A stretch of DNA of 64,000 nt from Synechococcus sp. WH 8016 (GTDB lineage Bacteria; Cyanobacteriota; Cyanobacteriia; PCC-6307; Cyanobiaceae). Positions 1 through 7,827 of this stretch are shown one piece after another. Each line of letters starts with the position of its first letter. Position 1 is the stretch's first letter. Made by a program: the position numbers and the translations under genes. The stretch is taken from the NCBI RefSeq assembly GCF_000230675.1, contig NZ_AGIK01000001.1, positions 992,001-1,056,000 of the forward strand, written 5' to 3'. The notes beneath the pieces were generated by a model. That model saw only the letters and a program-made list of their open reading frames with translations. It searched no databases and had not been told where the DNA came from.

Positions 1-576
1 GAGTCAGATGCAGATGTCACTAGAGCCACAGCAGAAATACGGAGAATTTCACAAAAAATGCTCGAGCAGCAGTCCTTAATCAATGCAAACTCAAGCGACT
101 TAGAAACCGCGAAAATAAACCTCAATTACTCAAAATACTACGCTCCTTTTGACGGCTTTATTAGCAATAAATTTACGATTAGGTCTGGTCAATACGTTAA
201 GCCAGGGCAAGCACTTTTTCAAATCGTTGACAATAGCCAGTGGTGGGTTGACGCTAACTACAAAGAATCACAGATTCATCGAATCCGCCCAGGGATGAAG
301 GCTTCCATCAAACTTGACATGTATCCAGGCAAGAAATTCGAAGGCACAGTCATCAACATCAGCTCAGGAAGCGGTGCTTATTATTCGCTTCTCCCCCCTC
401 AAAATGCCACCGGCAACTGGGTAAAAGTGCCACAACGGTTTCCTGTACGCATCAAGATCAATCAGTCACTCAAGCATCCACTCCGAGCAGGATCTACCGC
501 TTACAGCACTATCAATACAATGAAGACGGTGCCAAACATCAGCTCGAAGCAGAAGGATGCCCCCCCGAATTCGTAG
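1..576 (+). CDS. HlyD/EmrA-family membrane fusion protein, C-terminal part
   Basis: Partial gene: the frame is already open at base 1, so the N-terminal membrane anchor and the first half of the coiled hairpin lie outside the window. The visible part begins in a coiled region and passes into the lipoyl/beta-barrel half (YYAPFDGFISNKF, then a barrel segment with WWVDANYKES). It ends with the region typical of EmrA/AaeA-like adaptors (LPPQNATGNWVKVPQRFPV). Such periplasmic adaptors link an inner-membrane pump to an outer-membrane channel for drug or metabolite export. The pump partner should lie to the left and is not visible. The 3' end overlaps the convergent queD-like gene by 38 nt. Confidence 0.85.
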   Translation, partial: ESDADVTRATAEIRRISQKMLEQQSLINANSSDLETAKINLNYSKYYAPFDGFISNKFTIRSGQYVKPGQALFQIVDNSQWWVDANYKESQIHRIRPGMKASIKLDMYPGKKFEGTVINISSGSGAYYSLLPPQNATGNWVKVPQRFPVRIKINQSLKHPLRAGSTAYSTINTMKTVPNISSKQKDAPPNS

Positions 577-1042
577 GTTCAAACCAGTGAGGGACTGAAT
601 AATAAGTGGCTTCATTGCTGATATTTTCTCTGGCTTCTACTTTCCAACAGCAGGTTCGGCCCTGATCACGTTTTTTCAAGTGTTCATTGGCCCAGTCCCA
701 CAACAATTGTGCGGTATGTTCCATCCCTACATTTTGCATCACCCGAAGATCTAGGGCTCCCTGCTGATGAAGAGATTGCCACTGTTCAAGCAAGGGATCA
801 TCTTGGTTGACCAAAAAAGTGTGATCAAACTGATCGCTCAACTGTTTCTCTAAGGGACGCAAGCTTGAGAAATCCACCACAAAGCCACACGCATCAAGCT
901 GCTTGGCAGCAAACCAAAACGTGAAGCTTCGGCTGTAGCCATGAACAAAATGACAATGGCCAGAGTGTTGCCATTGCCTATGACAACAAGGATACCCCTC
1001 GAAATGCTTGCTGCAGGTGAAGCCGGCGGGAGGCAGAAACAT
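539..1042 (-). CDS. 6-pyruvoyl-tetrahydropterin synthase / QueD-like protein
   Basis: A 167-residue member of the PTPS/QueD fold, which processes dihydroneopterin triphosphate toward tetrahydropterin or queuosine precursors. Seen: a histidine-rich metal-site segment near residues 25-35 (HSGHCHFVHGYS), the conserved VVDFSSLR stretch and the DHTFLVNQDDP segment. It starts at an ATG and is divergent from hisIE. folE, which makes the family's usual substrate, is also in this window but 57 kb away. Whether it is a true QueD or a paralogue with a different pterin product cannot be decided from sequence alone. Confidence 0.8.
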   Translation of the reverse strand: MFLPPAGFTCSKHFEGYPCCHRQWQHSGHCHFVHGYSRSFTFWFAAKQLDACGFVVDFSSLRPLEKQLSDQFDHTFLVNQDDPLLEQWQSLHQQGALDLRVMQNVGMEHTAQLLWDWANEHLKKRDQGRTCCWKVEARENISNEATYYSVPHWFEPTNSGGHPSASS

Positions 1043-1109
1043 CAGCGCGGAAGAGGGGGCACACTGCGGGAGAATTGACCATGTCTACATCTACATGCAC
1101 CGAGTCCCG

Positions 1110-1778
1110 ATGCCAGCTGCTGATGTCGCCTTCATTGACGAACTCCGCTTCAACGACAAGGGGCTAATTCCTGCGATCGCTCAAGACTGGCTCGATGGGG
1201 CCATCCTCATGCAGGCCTGGATGAATCGTGCAGCCCTGGAGCTCACGTTGAGCACCGGTGAAGTGCACTACTGGAGTCGTTCTCGACAAGAGATGTGGCA
1301 CAAAGGAGCAACCAGTGGTCACATCCAACGTCTCAAGGGCTTTCGCTACGACTGCGACGCCGACGTGCTCCTTCTCACCATCGAACAAGCCGGCGATGTG
1401 GCCTGTCACACAGGAGCACGCAGCTGTTTTTACGACGATGGTCCCGTGCCTAGCCAAGGAGGAGACGAGGCCGCAGCCCCTCCAGCCGATGCCTGCACCG
1501 AATTGATGCGAGTGATTGAAGATCGCCGCAATTGCCCAGAAGAAGGCAGTTACACCAATCGATTGCTGGAAGGGGGTGACAATCGGATCCTCAAAAAAAT
1601 CGGTGAAGAAAGCGCAGAATTTGTGATGGCATGCAAAGACAACAACGCCAGCGAAATTGCAGGGGAAGCCGCTGATTTAATTTTTCACCTCCAGGTTGCT
1701 TTGGCCCACCACAACGTCAGTTGGCGAGACGTCCAGACCGTTCTGGCCAATCGCCGTGGAGCACCCAGGCGTTCTTAG
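1110..1778 (+). CDS. hisIE: bifunctional phosphoribosyl-AMP cyclohydrolase / phosphoribosyl-ATP pyrophosphatase
   Basis: Catalyses two successive early steps of histidine synthesis. The N-terminal HisI domain carries the metal-binding segments YDCDADVLLL and CHTGARSCF. The C-terminal HisE domain carries the acidic helices (IGEESAEFVMACKD, EIAGEAADLIFHLQ). The start is uncertain: ATG at 1110 gives the family-like MPAADVAFIDELRF, and an in-frame ATG at 1095 would add five residues. The first step of the pathway, hisG, is at 28 kb, so the his genes are scattered. The stop overlaps the convergent zinc protease gene by 4 nt. Confidence 0.95.
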   Translation: MPAADVAFIDELRFNDKGLIPAIAQDWLDGAILMQAWMNRAALELTLSTGEVHYWSRSRQEMWHKGATSGHIQRLKGFRYDCDADVLLLTIEQAGDVACHTGARSCFYDDGPVPSQGGDEAAAPPADACTELMRVIEDRRNCPEEGSYTNRLLEGGDNRILKKIGEESAEFVMACKDNNASEIAGEAADLIFHLQVALAHHNVSWRDVQTVLANRRGAPRRS

Positions 1779-2413
1779 GGCGGCGCTGGCATGGGCACCC
1801 CAAAGTCACTCGGCTGCTGTCGCATCCACTCCAGGGTGAGCTGATCCCGCGGCGACAACTTCAACACCGGGGAGGCTCCTTGTACGGGAGCCATCGCATC
1901 ACTGGGAACCTGGCTATGGGCCCAAAGTCCGAAGGCGTGGCCCAACTCATGAAGCGCGGTGGCCTGTTGAGACTCGGCTCTCAACTCAGGGGAAACCATC
2001 ACAGTGACGTTCGGCTCAAGACGCCATACCCCCTGCCGTTGCACCTCCAACACCTGAAGCACACTTCTGCCATTGCTGGCTCGCCATCCATCAGCAAGAC
2101 GTCGCCGGGGCGGCCTGCGTCGTTCGATCCGGATATGAGCCCGCTCAGAGTCTTCAACCCGGATGATCGGCAAAACCGCAGACCACTCATCGAGAGCGCG
2201 ATCGATCGAACCGAACCATCGCCGCTCCCAGCGATTGGGCTCAGCCCCTTTGGCTGGCTGAACCCAGACGCACCAGCGCGGCAGAACGGGGAATCCAGAA
2301 TCGCTAATCGCCAATCTGGATCCATACCCTGGGGCATTCGTCAGATCACTACGTCGCAAAGGATCGGTCCTGATCTGCTGAGCCTGAACTGGAGGACAGG
2401 GGTCAACTTGCAT
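1775..2413 (-). CDS. matrixin-like zinc metalloprotease
   Basis: A 212-residue protein with the zincin motif HELGHAFGLWAH at residues 155-166 (HExxH plus a third histidine after an extra residue) and a following Met-turn candidate (DAMAP). This matches bacterial matrixin/M10-like proteases that cleave proteins. An in-frame stop lies just upstream of the ATG and the N-terminus is not hydrophobic, so no signal peptide can be added. This is unusual because matrixins are generally exported. It lies 8 nt downstream of the DUF2214 gene and may be cotranscribed with it. The substrate is unknown. Confidence 0.75.
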   Translation of the reverse strand: MQVDPCPPVQAQQIRTDPLRRSDLTNAPGYGSRLAISDSGFPVLPRWCVWVQPAKGAEPNRWERRWFGSIDRALDEWSAVLPIIRVEDSERAHIRIERRRPPRRRLADGWRASNGRSVLQVLEVQRQGVWRLEPNVTVMVSPELRAESQQATALHELGHAFGLWAHSQVPSDAMAPVQGASPVLKLSPRDQLTLEWMRQQPSDFGVPMPAPP

Positions 2414-2421
2414 GCGTCAAA

Positions 2422-2913
2422 TCAGGTCGCCGGAAGTCCAACTCCACGAGCCATCAGCGTTGCCAACAAGGGCACCAGGGCGAATCCAGCCAGCTCAATG
2501 TTGACAATCCAACCCAGGCGGGTAGCCAGCGCCTCTGACACCTTGGGCAGTTCGCCTTTACGCAAGGGAATCGCCCAAAGGATGTAGGTCACCGTTGGGT
2601 ACAAGGACAAGGCACCCACAGATAGGTACAAACCGACCTTCCACCAAAACAGGGGGTTCGTCGTATAGAACTCGCTGCCTTGCCCGAAATACAGAACACG
2701 AAAAATGCCACTGATCAGCAGTGCCAATGCGGCGATCCCATAGATGATGTCGGTAATCACCATGGCCGTGGCTGCCCGACGATCCGGATCCGGACGCAAG
2801 AGACGCCGCTCCACGACCAGAGCAGCGAAACAGAGCATGAAGCTCAGGTAGTGCACGTAGGCCACACCAGCGCTTTTAGCAATCTCTGGAGTCAGCAAAG
2901 TGGCCAGCGGCAT
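2422..2913 (-). CDS. DUF2214-family membrane protein
   Basis: A protein of about 163 residues with four predicted hydrophobic segments (for example YVHYLSFMLCFAALVVE, IIYGIAALALLISGIF). Charged residues in and near the membrane are typical of the DUF2214 family, and the function is unknown. The start at 2913 is chosen because it places the first membrane segment near the N-terminus. The longer frame to 3024 adds a polar stretch with little family character. It is upstream of the zinc protease gene on the same strand. Confidence 0.7.
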   Translation of the reverse strand: MPLATLLTPEIAKSAGVAYVHYLSFMLCFAALVVERRLLRPDPDRRAATAMVITDIIYGIAALALLISGIFRVLYFGQGSEFYTTNPLFWWKVGLYLSVGALSLYPTVTYILWAIPLRKGELPKVSEALATRLGWIVNIELAGFALVPLLATLMARGVGLPAT

Positions 2914-3139
2914 AACGAGGGATTCAGTGGGGCTGACCGTAGCTGCTGGCTTGCCACACTCGCCAGGGTCAGGCCCCTCTGCCGGCCTCTGACTGACGCG
3001 CAACAAAAAGAAATCATGGAGCAATAATGAATAACGAAAAAAACATTAATTAGGGTGTAAACATAAATTCCGCAGTCTTTATTACGCAAGCTGATTAGAA
3101 AGACTTCCGCCCTAAGTTCAAGAAAACCAGGAGTCACAG

Positions 3140-4066
3140 ATGGTGAGTTCTCTGAGTGCTTTTCTCGGCGAAATCGGTCGGCATCAACTGCTGACACCTG
3201 AGCAGGAATTAACCCTGGGCCGCAAGGTTCAAGCCATGGCAGCTCTGACTGAGCGCTGCACAATGGCAGGTGGCGAAGGCGATGCATGCGTTTACAGCGA
3301 CGAGGAGAAGCGCACGATCAAGCGAGGAGAAAAGGCGAAAAATCAAATGATTACGGCCAATTTAAGGTTGGTTGTCAATCTTGCGAAGCGTTATCAAGGC
3401 AAGGGACTGGACCTTCTTGACCTCATCCAAGAGGGCACGCTCGGGCTCACCAGAGCGGTGGAAAAATATGACCCCACCCGAGGTCATCGTTTTTCTACCT
3501 ACGCCTACTGGTGGATTCGTCAAGGTTTGAACCGCGCTCTGTCGACCCAAAGCAGAACCATTCGCATCCCTGTGAATGTCAATGAAAAACTAACGAAATT
3601 ACGCGCTGCCAAAGCGCGTTTGATGCAGAGCAATGGTCTTGCCCCATCGGCGGAGCAATTGGCCGAGAGCATGAAATTACCGATCAGCGAAGTTGAAGAC
3701 TTACTGGGCTGTGAACTTCGCAGCGTCACCGTGAGCCTTCAGGGAGTGGTGAAGTCGAAATCGGATCCATCTGAATTGGTGGATGTCTTACCAAGTGACG
3801 AAATCCCACCCATGGAGCGGGCCGAAATCGCCGAGCGGACGGACTCCGCTTGGAAGCTGCTCGACAATTCGAACCTGACTCCCAAGGAGAGAACCATCGT
3901 CATGCTGCGGTTTGGGCTTGATGGAAGCCACGAGTGGCGCACCCTTGCCGAAGTTGCCCGACAGATGAACTGCAGCAGGGAGTACTGCCGCCAGGTGGTG
4001 CAAAGAGCTTTACGCAAACTGCGTAAAACCAGCATTCAACATGGCTTGGTGGAACCCGCCCACTGA
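3140..4066 (+). CDS. group 2 RNA polymerase sigma-70 factor
   Basis: A 308-residue sigma-70 protein without the long region 1.1 of the primary factor. Region 2 contains NLRLVVNLAKRYQGKGLDLL, DLIQEG and FSTYAYWWIRQ (core binding and -10 recognition and melting). Region 3 follows, and region 4 holds the C-terminal helix-turn-helix (TLAEVARQMNCSREYCRQVV) for -35 recognition. Cyanobacteria carry several such alternative factors for light, nutrient or circadian responses. Which paralogue this is cannot be told here. The ATG is preceded by a purine-rich segment (aggagtcacag). Confidence 0.92.
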   Translation: MVSSLSAFLGEIGRHQLLTPEQELTLGRKVQAMAALTERCTMAGGEGDACVYSDEEKRTIKRGEKAKNQMITANLRLVVNLAKRYQGKGLDLLDLIQEGTLGLTRAVEKYDPTRGHRFSTYAYWWIRQGLNRALSTQSRTIRIPVNVNEKLTKLRAAKARLMQSNGLAPSAEQLAESMKLPISEVEDLLGCELRSVTVSLQGVVKSKSDPSELVDVLPSDEIPPMERAEIAERTDSAWKLLDNSNLTPKERTIVMLRFGLDGSHEWRTLAEVARQMNCSREYCRQVVQRALRKLRKTSIQHGLVEPAH

Positions 4067-4124
4067 AAATCCGGCGAATTCGGTGATAGTGGACTTGTCA
4101 TGCCCAACCAACGCTGAATCGTTC

Positions 4125-4499
4125 ATGACTGATGCCTCCTCTTTCACGGAACCCATTTTTGAAGCGGATGTGATTGACAGCTCCGTCATCGATGAAGGAG
4201 TTTTTCAACGTCTACTCAGGCGCGCAGGAAGAACGATTGCGGCCCCAGCCCTTGAAGCGCTGGAGATGGTGCTGGATGCGTCCACGCCGGCTCAAGCCAG
4301 GATCACCATGCTGGCAGCCCTGACCTACCTGCTCATACCAACCGATCTCATCCCCGACTTCCTACCTGTCGCGGGATTTAGCGATGACCTCGTTGCCTTG
4401 ACCGCCGTGATCGGTCTCTGCAGCAAACACATCACACCCGTCATCCGTCTACGGGCACAACGCAGACTGGACCGATGGTTTCCCCTCGGTCGCTCATGA
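4125..4499 (+). CDS. DUF1232 (YkvA-like) membrane-associated protein
   Basis: About 124 residues. The DUF1232 core is visible as AALTYLLIPTDLIPDFLPVAGFSDDLVAL, split here by a short membrane-like segment, followed by a basic tail. The family has no defined biochemical role. The start at 4125 (MTDASSF) is preferred over the in-frame ATG at 4041, which lies inside the end of the sigma factor gene. Its stop overlaps the next start (ATGA), indicating translational coupling. Confidence 0.75.
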   Translation: MTDASSFTEPIFEADVIDSSVIDEGVFQRLLRRAGRTIAAPALEALEMVLDASTPAQARITMLAALTYLLIPTDLIPDFLPVAGFSDDLVALTAVIGLCSKHITPVIRLRAQRRLDRWFPLGRS

Positions 4500-4825
4500 A
4501 TTCCTGGTCTGCCGAGGTCGAGGAAGAACTGTCCATCGTCCTGAAGGATTGGCTGAAACAGCAGGGTCGAACTCAAGCCGACCTTCGCCGGAGCCTCCGG
4601 GCAACGTCAACGCGCATGCCCGCTCTGATGGAAGTGCTTGAGCGGGAGCACCGCCTCGGAGGACTTCCCCGTCTCGCGGCAAAGCTCTGCAGCATCGAAG
4701 CCGATTGGATCAACAATGCCCCGGCCCATGCCAGCGCTTCCGCAGGAGACTTAACGACGGAGACAGATCCATTTGGCCAACTCGATCTTCTTCTGCGCGA
4801 AATCCGAGACGATCGCGGCAACTGA
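4496..4825 (+). CDS. conserved hypothetical protein, possible HTH-like region
   Basis: About 109 residues, not recognised as a named family. The middle part (LKQQGRTQADLRRSLRATST) resembles a helix-turn-helix, as in proteins that test 'in this layer, apply repressor'. The C-terminus is acidic and polar. It is coupled to the upstream DUF1232 gene by an ATGA overlap, so it is probably translated from the same message. A DNA-binding role is an inference from the local pattern only. Confidence 0.5.
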   Translation: MNSWSAEVEEELSIVLKDWLKQQGRTQADLRRSLRATSTRMPALMEVLEREHRLGGLPRLAAKLCSIEADWINNAPAHASASAGDLTTETDPFGQLDLLLREIRDDRGN

Positions 4826-5123
4826 ACGAGATCGCAGGCAAAGTGGTACCAGATGCCTTCCTGCCTTGCGTTTATCCGCTTCCCTCGTCTTCAGCGTCGG
4901 ACTCATGGCTGGTGCTGGTCTCTTTGTTGTGGCTCCCCAAATCGCGCAGGCTCAATCAGAGACATGGCTGCTCGGACCCAACAGCCGCTCAGGGCAAGGC
5001 AGCACCGTGGTGCCTACCGATTGCGTGACGGGAGACGATGGATCGATTACCTGCAACACCAAGATCGAAAACCCCGCAGGAACCACCCCTGCCAAGCCTT
5101 ACTACAACCCATTCACCAACTAA
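4773..5123 (+). CDS. small secreted hypothetical protein
   Basis: The supported part is a signal peptide (LRLSASLVFSVGLMAG then VVAPQIAQAQS) followed by a short mature region of about 55 residues with two cysteines (DCVTGDDGSITC) and a Pro/Asn-rich end. The frame opens at an ATG at 4773, inside the preceding gene. A start closer to the signal peptide (a TTG near 4868) is also possible, so the N-terminus is uncertain. It is exported, probably to the periplasm or thylakoid lumen. The function is unknown. Confidence 0.5.
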   Translation: MANSIFFCAKSETIAATERDRRQSGTRCLPALRLSASLVFSVGLMAGAGLFVVAPQIAQAQSETWLLGPNSRSGQGSTVVPTDCVTGDDGSITCNTKIENPAGTTPAKPYYNPFTN

Positions 5124-5129
5124 CCAGCC

Positions 5130-5702
5130 GTGCCTCAGGCCCGTCGTAAGCGTCGATCCTTCCTGCTGCTCGTCGACTCCGCAGAGCAACAAGTAGCCAA
5201 GCTGCTCACGGTTATCACATCCGTGGTGATTGTGGCGGCCCTGATCCAACTCACCATTCGGGTCAGTCTTGCGCTGATTTACACCGATCGAAATTCCTAT
5301 TGGTTGGGTGATGGGCTGATCAAAATTCTTGGGGATCTGCTCACCGTCCTGATTGCCCTGGAAGTCCTTCAGAACGTCACGAGCTACCTGAGGAAACATG
5401 TCATTCAGATTGAACTGGTTCTGGTAACAGCTCTCACGGCTGTTGCCAGAAAAGTCATTGTTTTACCTGCAGGATCAGAAAATAAACCACAACTCCTCAT
5501 TGGGCTGGGGATCGCTTCGATTGCCCTGGCCGGCTCCTACTGGCTGGTCAAACGCTCAAGCCCTCTCTATCCAGCGGCAAGAATGGAGGACTGGAACCCA
5601 CAGGCCAATACAGAGCGAGCCATAGAGTCCCAGGACTCGGATCTGTCCGCTCCAGGCGGTGACGACGATGGGCTGGAATCAAGAGCTGATCACCCACGCT
5701 GA
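5130..5702 (+). CDS. PsiE-family (phosphate-starvation-inducible E) membrane protein
   Basis: About 190 residues starting at a GTG. Four hydrophobic segments occupy residues 20-145 (for example LLTVITSVVIVAALIQLTI, LLTVLIALEVLQNVTSYL, LIGLGIASIALAGSYWLV), in the arrangement of PsiE-like proteins. The function in cyanobacteria is unknown. Residues from about 147 on form a polar, acidic tail (ESQDSDLSAPGGDDDG). This tail is encoded antisense to the cupin domain of the convergent gene for 155 nt, so it is probably overprinted rather than ancestral. Confidence 0.65.
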   Translation: MPQARRKRRSFLLLVDSAEQQVAKLLTVITSVVIVAALIQLTIRVSLALIYTDRNSYWLGDGLIKILGDLLTVLIALEVLQNVTSYLRKHVIQIELVLVTALTAVARKVIVLPAGSENKPQLLIGLGIASIALAGSYWLVKRSSPLYPAARMEDWNPQANTERAIESQDSDLSAPGGDDDGLESRADHPR

Positions 5703-6156
5703 GGTCAAGACATTCATCTGGATCCTTGAATTGCAACCTGGCACTGCCACGCATCAGGGTCAGCCACTCGTTTTCAGCCTGGTCGTACCAGAAGTCTTCG
5801 GGGCTAGAAGCCGCACAAGACTCGATCCGCATCAATCGCCAACCAGGACCTTGGCAAAGCATCCGCTCTTGCTCCTCTCCAGGCTGTAACTCTTGGCTAA
5901 GCAACAAGTTGTTCGCGGGCCGATCCATGGCCGCCTCCTCTCCATCGCCCCATCGCCGAGCGATCTCAAAACCCCAGGAACGGGCAAGCTCAACGACTGA
6001 GTTGTGATCATCACAAGCGGCGAGCTGCTGACGGCGCTCAGGATGCTCGTGCAGGGACTGAACCAAGCCATTCAGATGATTCACCTTCTGCAGGAATCGC
6101 TGAAGATCCTTTTCGGCCAACTGGAACGTCCGTGATTCTTCTAATCCTGCCAACAA
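5548..6156 (-). CDS. Nif11-like domain fused to a cupin domain
   Basis: The N-terminal 60 residues match the Nif11 leader-like family (LQRFLQKVNHLNGLVQSL, then VVELARSWGFEIA) but without the double-glycine cleavage site. The C-terminal half is a cupin: WYDQAENEWLTLMRGSARL is the first motif and GDQLLIPAHRRHRLERT the second, with His/Glu residues able to bind metal. The longest frame begins with TTG at 6156. A second TTG at 6120 would start right at the Nif11 domain (LAEKDLQRF), so the start is unsettled. The role is unknown. The gene is divergent from a cytochrome c gene and overlaps psiE-like antisense. Confidence 0.65.
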   Translation of the reverse strand: MLAGLEESRTFQLAEKDLQRFLQKVNHLNGLVQSLHEHPERRQQLAACDDHNSVVELARSWGFEIARRWGDGEEAAMDRPANNLLLSQELQPGEEQERMLCQGPGWRLMRIESCAASSPEDFWYDQAENEWLTLMRGSARLQFKDPDECLDLSVGDQLLIPAHRRHRLERTDPSPGTLWLALYWPVGSSPPFLPLDREGLSV

Positions 6157-6198
6157 TCGAGACAGGCATCAGCACGGCAGCAAACAAGGCAGCAAACT

Positions 6199-6549
6199 AT
6201 GGCTGTATGGCCATCTGTGAGCATGATTCGACTCCTCTCATCCATCCTGCTGGCCGTGCTGCTCTTGTGGCCATCGACTGCACTTGCCATGGAGTCCGGA
6301 GCCTCGTTATTTCAAAATAATTGTGCTAGTTGCCACCCCAATGGCGAAAACATTATTCGTCGCGGGCGCACACTCAAAATCAAAGCTTTAACCAAGCGTG
6401 GAATTGATAGCAGTGAGGCCATCGCGCAAGTCGCCCGAGAAGGAATCGGACAAATGAGTGGGTACGCCGATGCCCTTGGGGATGGCGGGGATGTGATTGT
6501 GGCCGAATGGGTTTGGCAACAAGCTCAAAATGCCTGGATCCAGGGATAA
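6199..6549 (+). CDS. c-type cytochrome, c6/c553-like
   Basis: About 116 residues: a signal peptide (MIRLLSSILLAVLLLWPSTALA) followed by the haem attachment motif CASCH and a C-terminal methionine region (GIGQMSGYADAL) that can supply the sixth ligand. Size and motifs match the soluble lumenal cytochrome c6 family, which carries electrons from cytochrome b6f to photosystem I or to an oxidase. Several paralogues exist in cyanobacteria, so the exact partner is open. The ATG at 6199 has an AAGG upstream, and the ATG at 6223 is the alternative. It overlaps the convergent YciI-like gene by 25 nt. Confidence 0.85.
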   Translation: MAVWPSVSMIRLLSSILLAVLLLWPSTALAMESGASLFQNNCASCHPNGENIIRRGRTLKIKALTKRGIDSSEAIAQVAREGIGQMSGYADALGDGGDVIVAEWVWQQAQNAWIQG

Positions 6550-6794
6550 ACATCTAGCTGAGTCCAAATTCCTTCGCGCCAATACACGTCTTGTTCGAGC
6601 AGGGCACAAACGCTGTCCTTGCTGTCTGATTCAAAAATCGCAAATACGTGCGTACTGCCCTCTGTGGGACCCAGCGTGATTAAGGTTCCCTGCTCTTTAA
6701 GCACTCGCAGTCCAGCAAGATGCTCGTCTCGAAAAGGCTCACGCTTTTGAAGTGCGCCCTCGCAATAGGTTCCCCATAGAACGAAGCGTGCCAT
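6525..6794 (-). CDS. YciI-like small protein
   Basis: About 89 residues with the ferredoxin-like YciI pattern: MARFVLWGTYCEGALQKREP, then HLAGLRVLKEQGTLITLGP, and an acidic loop before LLEQDVYWREGIW. Family members are small cytosolic proteins of mostly unknown function, some of them dehalogenase-like. The start at 6794 gives the conserved N-terminus. An ATG at 6806 adds four residues. A 14-bp inverted repeat lies about 20 nt upstream and could be an operator. Confidence 0.8.
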   Translation of the reverse strand: MARFVLWGTYCEGALQKREPFRDEHLAGLRVLKEQGTLITLGPTEGSTHVFAIFESDSKDSVCALLEQDVYWREGIWTQLDVYPWIQAF

Positions 6795-6806
6795 TAGTCC
6801 ATCCAC

Positions 6807-6992
6807 CTACAAGTTATTGTTGACAATAGGATGGCATCTTCGAGGCGCACAAATCACTTGTATTCAATGAATTTACATTGGATTTGAATTGAATTTGAAT
6901 TAAATTTTTATGGAATCGCTGTTTGCGATTGTGAGGAGTGAATTGCGATTCGATTTAGTTGCAATAAAGAATTTCATCAACTAGTAAAATCA
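6807..6992. other. AT-rich spacer between trpA and the YciI-like gene, with a candidate small RNA
   Basis: Strikingly AT-rich compared with its neighbours, with repeated GAATT units (6875-6910). On the minus strand it holds ACTCCTCACA (6930-6939) between two hairpins: ATTGC/GCAAT (6942-6946 with 6961-6965) and AATCGC/GCGATT (6914-6919 with 6925-6930). This resembles the layout of the cyanobacterial RNA Yfr1, but there is no clear U-tail. Confidence 0.35.
6815..6828. promoter_or_regulatory. inverted repeat upstream of the YciI-like gene
   Basis: TATTGT-TG-ACAATA is a perfect 6-bp inverted repeat with a 2-nt centre, 21 nt upstream of the preferred start of the YciI-like gene. It could be a dimeric repressor site. 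No other copy was noticed in the window. Confidence 0.3.
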
Positions 6993-7799
6993 TCATCCAG
7001 CAGCATCCCTGAGTTGCCTGCAAAACTCTCCAGCCTCTAATGCAACTTTCCCGGGCGCTGCAGCGGCGATTCGTTTAACAAGAGCACTGCCAACAATTGC
7101 ACCATCAGCTCCCCATTGTTTTACTTGCAAAACTTGTTCAGGACCCGAAATCCCAAACCCGACAGCCACTGGACCACTGTTGCAGGCCTTTAAATCGCTC
7201 ACCAAAGAGGCCACACGATCTTGGAGCTTGACGCGCTCTCCAGTCACACCGGTCACACTCACCAAGTAAGTGAATCCACGGCTGGATTCAGCAATCCTCT
7301 GCATACGATTTTGTGGTGTTGTTGGTGCGACCAATAACACCAAATCCAATCCAAACGTTGCCGCCAAAGGCGACAATCTCTCGGCTTCCTCTAAGGGAAG
7401 ATCGGGCACCACTAATCCTGCAGCGCCAGCAGCAGCAGCTTCCGCAAAAAAACGCTCTGGTCCCCGATTGAGGAGCGGGTTGGTGTAGGTAAACAGAATC
7501 ACAGGCATGCTGAGCTGACCTTTCAAGCCAGCCAGCATCTCGATCACTTTCGCTGGCGTGGTTTTTTGCTCTAAAGCCCGATAGGCAGCAGCCTGAATGA
7601 CAGGCCCATCAGCCAATGGATCCGTATAGGGGATGCCGAGCTCAACAATGTCAGCACCATTGGCTTGAAGGCTCAAAAGCACTTCAGCCGTTGTGCTCAA
7701 GTCTGGATCTCCTGCCATCAAGAATGGCATCAATGCCATGCGTTGTTCCTGAGCCGTTCGGGAGAAAACCGCTTCAATCCTTGAAAGTTGATCCGTCAC
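6993..7799 (-). CDS. trpA: tryptophan synthase alpha subunit
   Basis: A 268-residue TIM-barrel enzyme that splits indole-3-glycerol phosphate and passes indole to TrpB. Seen: [14 protein letters not shown] near the N-terminus, the catalytic-site segment [17 protein letters not shown], and the phosphate-binding end ([24 protein letters not shown]). It lies downstream of ndhL and the DUF3007 gene on the same strand, an order I associate with cyanobacterial genomes. trpF is 50 kb away, so the trp genes are dispersed. Confidence 0.97.
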   Translation of the reverse strand: MTDQLSRIEAVFSRTAQEQRMALMPFLMAGDPDLSTTAEVLLSLQANGADIVELGIPYTDPLADGPVIQAAAYRALEQKTTPAKVIEMLAGLKGQLSMPVILFTYTNPLLNRGPERFFAEAAAAGAAGLVVPDLPLEEAERLSPLAATFGLDLVLLVAPTTPQNRMQRIAESSRGFTYLVSVTGVTGERVKLQDRVASLVSDLKACNSGPVAVGFGISGPEQVLQVKQWGADGAIVGSALVKRIAAAAPGKVALEAGEFCRQLRDAAG

Positions 7800-7827
7800 A
7801 AAAAGCAGAGGGTCTGATTAACGGAGC

